Assembly (NCBI RefSeq): GCF_000372725.1
Contig: NW_005196528.1
Coordinates: 371,936 to 435,935, forward strand
DNA from: Emiliania huxleyi CCMP1516
Lineage: Eukaryota; Haptophyta; Isochrysidales; Noelaerhabdaceae
DNA: 64,000 nucleotides
Direction: 5' to 3'
Positions 60,385 to 64,000 of this stretch are shown here, piece after piece. The position numbers were made by a program, and so were the translations under genes. Under the pieces are notes generated by a model. That model was given only the letters and a program-made list of their open reading frames with translations, was not told where the DNA came from and did no database searches. Each line of letters begins with the position of its first letter. Positions within the stretch are counted from its first letter, which is position 1.

Positions 60385-63252
60385 ATGCACATGGACGATC
60401 TCGACGACATCGACGACGCTGCGTGGGAGGCCGCTGCCTTGGCGGCCGAGAAAGCTGCGCTGACACATAAGCCGGCGGCACTGCCGCCGCCACCGGCGCC
60501 TGCGCCACCGGCGCCTGCGCCACTGGCGCCTGCGCCGCCGCCGCCAGCGGCGCTGGCCAGTGACGCCGGCCTCTCCTCCGCGCCGTGGGTCTCCGTGCTT
60601 CCCGAGGCCGACAGGGCCCGAATCGAGCAGTCCCTCATGAACTACTACGGCTACGAGTTCCGCGAGGGGCAGCGGGAGGTCGTGGAGGCCGCGCTCGCGG
60701 GCAAGGACGTCGCTGTCTTCTGGGCGACGGGCCGCGGCAAGTCCATATGCTACCAGCTGCCCGCGCTGCACACGGGCCGCACGGTGGTCGTCGTGTCGCC
60801 GCTCATCTCCCTGATGACCGACCAGGTCGAGCGCCTCAACAACACCGTCGGGCAGGGGCGGCGCCAGCTGGCGGCCTTCTGCGGCTCGGCGCAGTTGGAC
60901 AAGGACGTCGAGCGGCGCGCCTTCGACGGCGAGTTCCCGCTCGTGTTCATGTCGCCCGAGAAGCTCATGGCCGACGGGCTCGACCGCCTGGCGCAGCTGC
61001 ACGCGCGCAATCCCCTGCTGCTCTTCGCCATCGACGAGGCGCACTGCGTGAGCGAGTGGGGGCACGACTTTCGGCCGCAGTACCGCCAGCTGGGCGAGCT
61101 GCGCCAGCGGATGCCGACCGTGCCGATCATGGCGCTGACCGCCACGGCCGTGCCGAACGTGCAGCGGGACATCGTGCGCTCCCTCGCGCTGCAGAACCCG
61201 TACGTGCAGAAGCAGTCGTCCTTCCGCCCCAACCTGGCCATCAAGGTGTCGCGCAAGCAGGCGGGGCTCGCAGAGAGCCTGGGCGGCCTCGTGCAGGAGC
61301 TGCTCGAGAACAACGGCGCCGCGATGGCCTCGTCGACGCTCATCTACGTGCCCACCACGAACGAGGCCGAGAGCGTCGCCGCCTTCCTGCAGCACCGCCA
61401 GATCAACGCCGACTTCTACCACGGCAAGCGCGACGCCAAGGAGCGCGAGAGCGTGCACGTGCGCTTCCTCTCGGGCCAGCTGCCGGTCGTCTGCGCGACG
61501 GTGGCCTTCGGCATGGGCATCGACAAGCCCGACATCCGGCGCGTCGTGCACTACGGCGCGCCCAAGACCGCAGAGGAGTACTACCAGCACATCGGGAGAG
61601 CCGGGCGCGACGGCGGTCCCGCGCGGTGCGAGATGATCGCGAGCGACGCCGACTTTGCCAAGTACAGCGGCGAGTTCTACACCAAGGGCCTGCCGCACGG
61701 CCAGGTGGAGCGCGTGCTCGAGTCGACCGAGAAGCTGCGCGGCTACGCCAACAACACGAGCGACTGCCGGTGGGTCGCGCTGCTCCGCCTGATGGGCGAG
61801 ACCGCGCCCTTTGCGGCGTGCGGCACGTGCGACAACTGCGTGCGGCGCAAGAATTTCGCGGGCGACGTCGAGCGCAACTACGCCCTCGAGGCGCGGCTGC
61901 TGCTCACGGCGGCGACGAGGCACGGCGTCATGTCGCACATGGAGAAGGGCATGGCGACGCCGCCGCTCGCCGGGCTGCGCGCCGCGCTCAAGCCCAAGCG
62001 CTCGTGGCAGACGCTCAAGGACTTTGTGCCGCTCCTGGTGACCGCCGGGCTGCTGAGCCGCACGCAGAAGAAGAACCCGTCGGGCTTCGGCGCGTACGAC
62101 CTGTACCACGTCACTCCCAAGGGGCACCAGCAGCTGCGAGAGCTCGCGCGCGTGCCGATGCCGGCGCTGATGCTGCCGGTGCCCGACTCGGTGCGCCGCG
62201 ACGACAAGGTCGAGCAGGAGAAGGCAGCTTCGACGCGGCTCGAGGTGAGCAAGGCGCTGCAGAAGCTCAAGGCGGCGGGCATCGACGTGTCGATGGTGCC
62301 CGAGGCCGAGCTGGAGCCAGGGGCCGACAAGACGCCCGTCACGAGCGCGATCCTGCACTGGACGCGCACGCTCGACGACTGGAAGGCGCGCGGCCAGGTG
62401 GCGCGCGCCGAGGCGCACGAGGCGCTCTACCGACAGCTGATGCAGTGGCGCACGGCGGAGGCGGCGCGGCTGCGCATGGCGCCGGCCTCGGTGCTCGCCG
62501 ACCACCTGGTCATGAAGATCTGCCACACCAAGCCGACGGAGAGCGAGTCGCTCCTCGCCCTCGGCGCCCGCATCACCGCCCAGGGCGCCAACGCGCTCAT
62601 CGAGCTGATCCAGCGCTGGCGCACCGCCCATGCGGACGTGGCCGGCGGCGCGTCCCAGGGCCCGGCGGCCTCCCAGGGCGGAGCGTCGGCCGCGGGCGCC
62701 AGCCAGGGCGGCGCGCCGATGCAGCTGCCGACAGAGACGTACACGCCTGCGGCGCCGTGGAAGCTCGCGGTGCCGCCCGCCGGCAAGAAGCCGCCTGTGT
62801 GGGACGCGTCGTGGCGCCGCTTCCAGCAGGGCCAAAAGGAGAGCATCGAGCAGATCGCGCTGACGCAGGTGAGCGGCAAGGCCATCCTGCCCTCGACGGT
62901 CAGCGGCCATCTGCTCACGGCGCTGGTGCAGGGCCGGCCGGTCGATTTGGCGCGGCTCGCGCAGCAGGTGACCGCGCAGGGGCTCGCGCCGCCGTCCGAG
63001 GACGAGTGGGATCGGCTCGAGAGCGCGGAGGCGGCGAGCGGGATCGACGTGGTGACGACCCTCAAGCTGGTCAAGACCGACATGTGCAAGGTCTTCCTCC
63101 CGGCGGCGGAGAAGGAGTGGGCCGAGCGCGACGACGCCGAGAAGGCCGAGGTTAGCTACTGGTACGCCAAGCTAGACTGGTACACGGCCTTCCGCAAGGT
63201 GGGTCTGGTGCCCAGCTTCGCGGGAGCGGCGAAGCAGGCGAGGATGGCGTGA
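60385..63252 (+). CDS. RECQ: RecQ-family DNA helicase, single long exon
   Basis: A 3'-5' helicase of genome maintenance, 955 residues from ATG 60385 (MHMDDLDDIDDAAWEAAALA; an acceptor-like ctcttgcag directly precedes it, so a 5' exon is possible). Motif 0 GYEFREGQREVVEAAL (about residue 90), Walker A FWATGRGKSICYQLPAL (113), DEAHCVSEWGHDFRPQY (216), MALTATAVPNVQRDI (252), motif V VVCATVAFGMGIDKPDIRRV and VI YYQHIGRAGRDGGPARCEM (404). The RecQ-Ct zinc site is WVALL ... CGTCDNCVRRKNF (about 478-490), then a winged helix. An HRDC-like helix region lies near 682-720 (QWRTAEAARLRMAPASVLAD). The C-terminal part repeats winged-helix-like segments (HLLTALVQGRPVDLARLAQQ). Proline-rich residues 30-60 are low complexity. 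Intact. Confidence 0.96.
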   Translation: MHMDDLDDIDDAAWEAAALAAEKAALTHKPAALPPPPAPAPPAPAPLAPAPPPPAALASDAGLSSAPWVSVLPEADRARIEQSLMNYYGYEFREGQREVVEAALAGKDVAVFWATGRGKSICYQLPALHTGRTVVVVSPLISLMTDQVERLNNTVGQGRRQLAAFCGSAQLDKDVERRAFDGEFPLVFMSPEKLMADGLDRLAQLHARNPLLLFAIDEAHCVSEWGHDFRPQYRQLGELRQRMPTVPIMALTATAVPNVQRDIVRSLALQNPYVQKQSSFRPNLAIKVSRKQAGLAESLGGLVQELLENNGAAMASSTLIYVPTTNEAESVAAFLQHRQINADFYHGKRDAKERESVHVRFLSGQLPVVCATVAFGMGIDKPDIRRVVHYGAPKTAEEYYQHIGRAGRDGGPARCEMIASDADFAKYSGEFYTKGLPHGQVERVLESTEKLRGYANNTSDCRWVALLRLMGETAPFAACGTCDNCVRRKNFAGDVERNYALEARLLLTAATRHGVMSHMEKGMATPPLAGLRAALKPKRSWQTLKDFVPLLVTAGLLSRTQKKNPSGFGAYDLYHVTPKGHQQLRELARVPMPALMLPVPDSVRRDDKVEQEKAASTRLEVSKALQKLKAAGIDVSMVPEAELEPGADKTPVTSAILHWTRTLDDWKARGQVARAEAHEALYRQLMQWRTAEAARLRMAPASVLADHLVMKICHTKPTESESLLALGARITAQGANALIELIQRWRTAHADVAGGASQGPAASQGGASAAGASQGGAPMQLPTETYTPAAPWKLAVPPAGKKPPVWDASWRRFQQGQKESIEQIALTQVSGKAILPSTVSGHLLTALVQGRPVDLARLAQQVTAQGLAPPSEDEWDRLESAEAASGIDVVTTLKLVKTDMCKVFLPAAEKEWAERDDAEKAEVSYWYAKLDWYTAFRKVGLVPSFAGAAKQARMA

Positions 63253-63339
63253 GTCTTGCACTTGGAGCGCATGCGCGGGCGGAGCGGCGAAGCAGGCGAG
63301 GATTGGCGTGAGTCTTGCACTTGGAGCGCATATGCGCGT
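63223..63339 (+). repeat. 58-bp tandem duplication over the RecQ stop codon
   Basis: 63223-63280 and 63281-63339 are near-identical (ggagcggcgaagcaggcgag through gtcttgcacttggagcgcat). The first copy includes the end of the coding region and the TGA; the second is downstream with one extra T. Confidence 0.92.
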
Positions 63340-63399
63340 GGAGGTGCGCGTGCGTGGGTACTGTACTCGGGGTGTCGGACAACGGTTGTCCTATGTCGC

Positions 63400-63447
63400 G
63401 GAGATAGAGGGAGATACGGGGAGATAGAGGGAGATACGGGGAGATAG
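63400..63447 (+). repeat. Short tandem repeat (gagatagagggagatacggg)
   Basis: Two full and one partial 20-bp unit directly repeated. Confidence 0.9.
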
Positions 63448-63492
63448 CGCAAAAAATCGTCCAGACTAGGGCGCTGGTTCGGGGCGCGGAGT

Positions 63493-63653
63493 TCACGCCT
63501 CGCACAAGCACAGTAGCACAGAGCGGAGGAGAGAGATGCGCTCTGCATGGTGGCGACATAAAAGAGAGCGAGTACTTGGGCGAGTAGGCCGTGCGGTCAA
63601 CGCTGCCGCGCGCGACTTTGCGCCCGAGGCGGCGCAGCTTGAGGACGGCGGTG
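63493..63653 (-). mobile_element. Inverted copy of the 15206-15355 repeat
   Basis: The reverse complement reproduces the 3' third of the ORF at 14761-15347 (ccgtcctcaagctgcgccgc through the aggcgtgaac downstream flank) with few differences. The upstream two thirds of that ORF are absent here. Confidence 0.9.
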
Positions 63654-63749
63654 TTAGTGGGGTGTGTGTAACGCCTGTGTAACCTACGCGAGATATGCGT
63701 CGTTTGGCGGCGCGTGTGGCCTCACACAGTGCATCCTTAAATTATGTAT

Positions 63750-64000
63750 GTAAAAAGGAGAGGGCAAGAATTTCGTCAGGGAGGGGAACTGGAAACGAAT
63801 CGGAAACGAATCGGAACCCGAAAACGCATATGAGCAAGACGTCGAATATAGGAACGAGATGGACAGGGCCGACAGGGCGGCGGGGACCGCCCTGCCGCCC
63901 GAAGAGGGCGGCGTCGAGTTGGTGAGCGCCGACGACGTGTTGAAGGGTGTGGCCGAGACCGGCCCGAACTACACGCTGCTGCCGAAGCGGGAGCGGAAGG
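63750..64000 (+). CDS. Partial ORF at right edge
   Basis: An open frame follows a TAA near 63750 and runs off the window: KNFVREGNWKRIGNESEPEN, AYEQDVEYRNEMDRADRAAG, TALPPEEGGVELVSADDVLK. First ATG in frame is 63859 (MDRADRAAG). The composition is protein-like and acidic. No family is recognised, and the upstream part may be untranslated. Confidence 0.4.

Noticed and set aside
60121..62910. Very long minus-strand open frame opposite RecQ
   Set aside because: Composition follows the codon bias of the real helicase on the plus strand (mirror frame in GC-rich DNA). No domain is visible, while the plus frame has all RecQ motifs.
1..64000. tRNA or rRNA genes
   Set aside because: Scanned by eye for T-loop and anticodon-arm patterns (GTTCGAATC-type) and rRNA cores; none convincing, but a covariance-model search would be needed to exclude them.

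Overview
This window looks like nuclear DNA from a GC-rich unicellular alga with chlorophyll a/c-type plastids. A haptophyte (Emiliania/Gephyrocapsa/Chrysochromulina type) is my best guess, but no species-level marker is present. The grounds are an FCP-type light-harvesting gene with introns, canonical eukaryotic nuclear genes (PP2A scaffold, NAC-beta, CK2-alpha, complex I NDUFA9, ER glucosidase II, RecQ helicase), strong third-position GC bias, dense micro- and minisatellites, and many decayed transposable elements. Two runs of exactly 100 N (22368-22467, 46121-46220) show it is a scaffold.

Layout. 1-1.3 kb: end of a PPR gene. 1.3-3.8 kb: repeats, little coding signal. 3.8-4.8 kb: four-exon chlorophyll-binding protein. 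5.6-8.6 kb: transposon-like block. 9.2-10.3 kb: Cys-rich membrane/PH-like protein. 10.7-11.6 kb: low-complexity protein between AATA/GAAA-tailed elements. 12.1-12.8 kb: 5' half of CK2-alpha, truncated. 13.4-14.3 kb: NAC-beta. 14.4-16 kb: clustered mobile elements. 16-18.4 kb: methyltransferase, an array of about eight 41-bp hairpins, and a Nudix hydrolase. 18.8-20.5 kb: WGR-like gene with two frameshifts. 21-23.8 kb: PP2A A subunit. 24.4-26.0 kb: NDUFA9. 26.3-29.9 kb: glucosidase II alpha. 30-33 kb: orphan and TE-like ORFs. 33.1-37.2 kb: intronless double-AAA ATPase and branched-chain aminotransferase. 38.6-42.7 kb: BAT2_N/SUZ protein and an AGPAT-type acyltransferase. 44.1-46.1 kb: LINE endonuclease (+) running into an inverted LINE reverse transcriptase (-). 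46.2-49.6 kb: chromodomain/zinc-finger/PHD protein. 49.9-52.6 kb: GT77-like Golgi glycosyltransferase. 54-56.1 kb: ankyrin gene with a frameshift, between direct repeats. 56.5-58.8 kb: decayed PLOD-like glycosyltransferase and RT-like ORF. 58.9-60.2 kb: fold-back element. 60.4-63.3 kb: RecQ helicase. The last 250 bp start a further ORF.

The most striking overall property is splicing. When exons are joined so that conserved protein families read through, most introns start with GC rather than GT (G|GCGC... to ...YAG|G). About 20 such donors are seen against roughly 11 GT donors. A second candidate system is a tandem CACTTGGAG motif found in the same (sense) orientation about 65-125 bp upstream of three unrelated start codons. 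A third is the hairpin array with compensatory arm changes. The genes are mostly independent housekeeping loci rather than an operon-like set.
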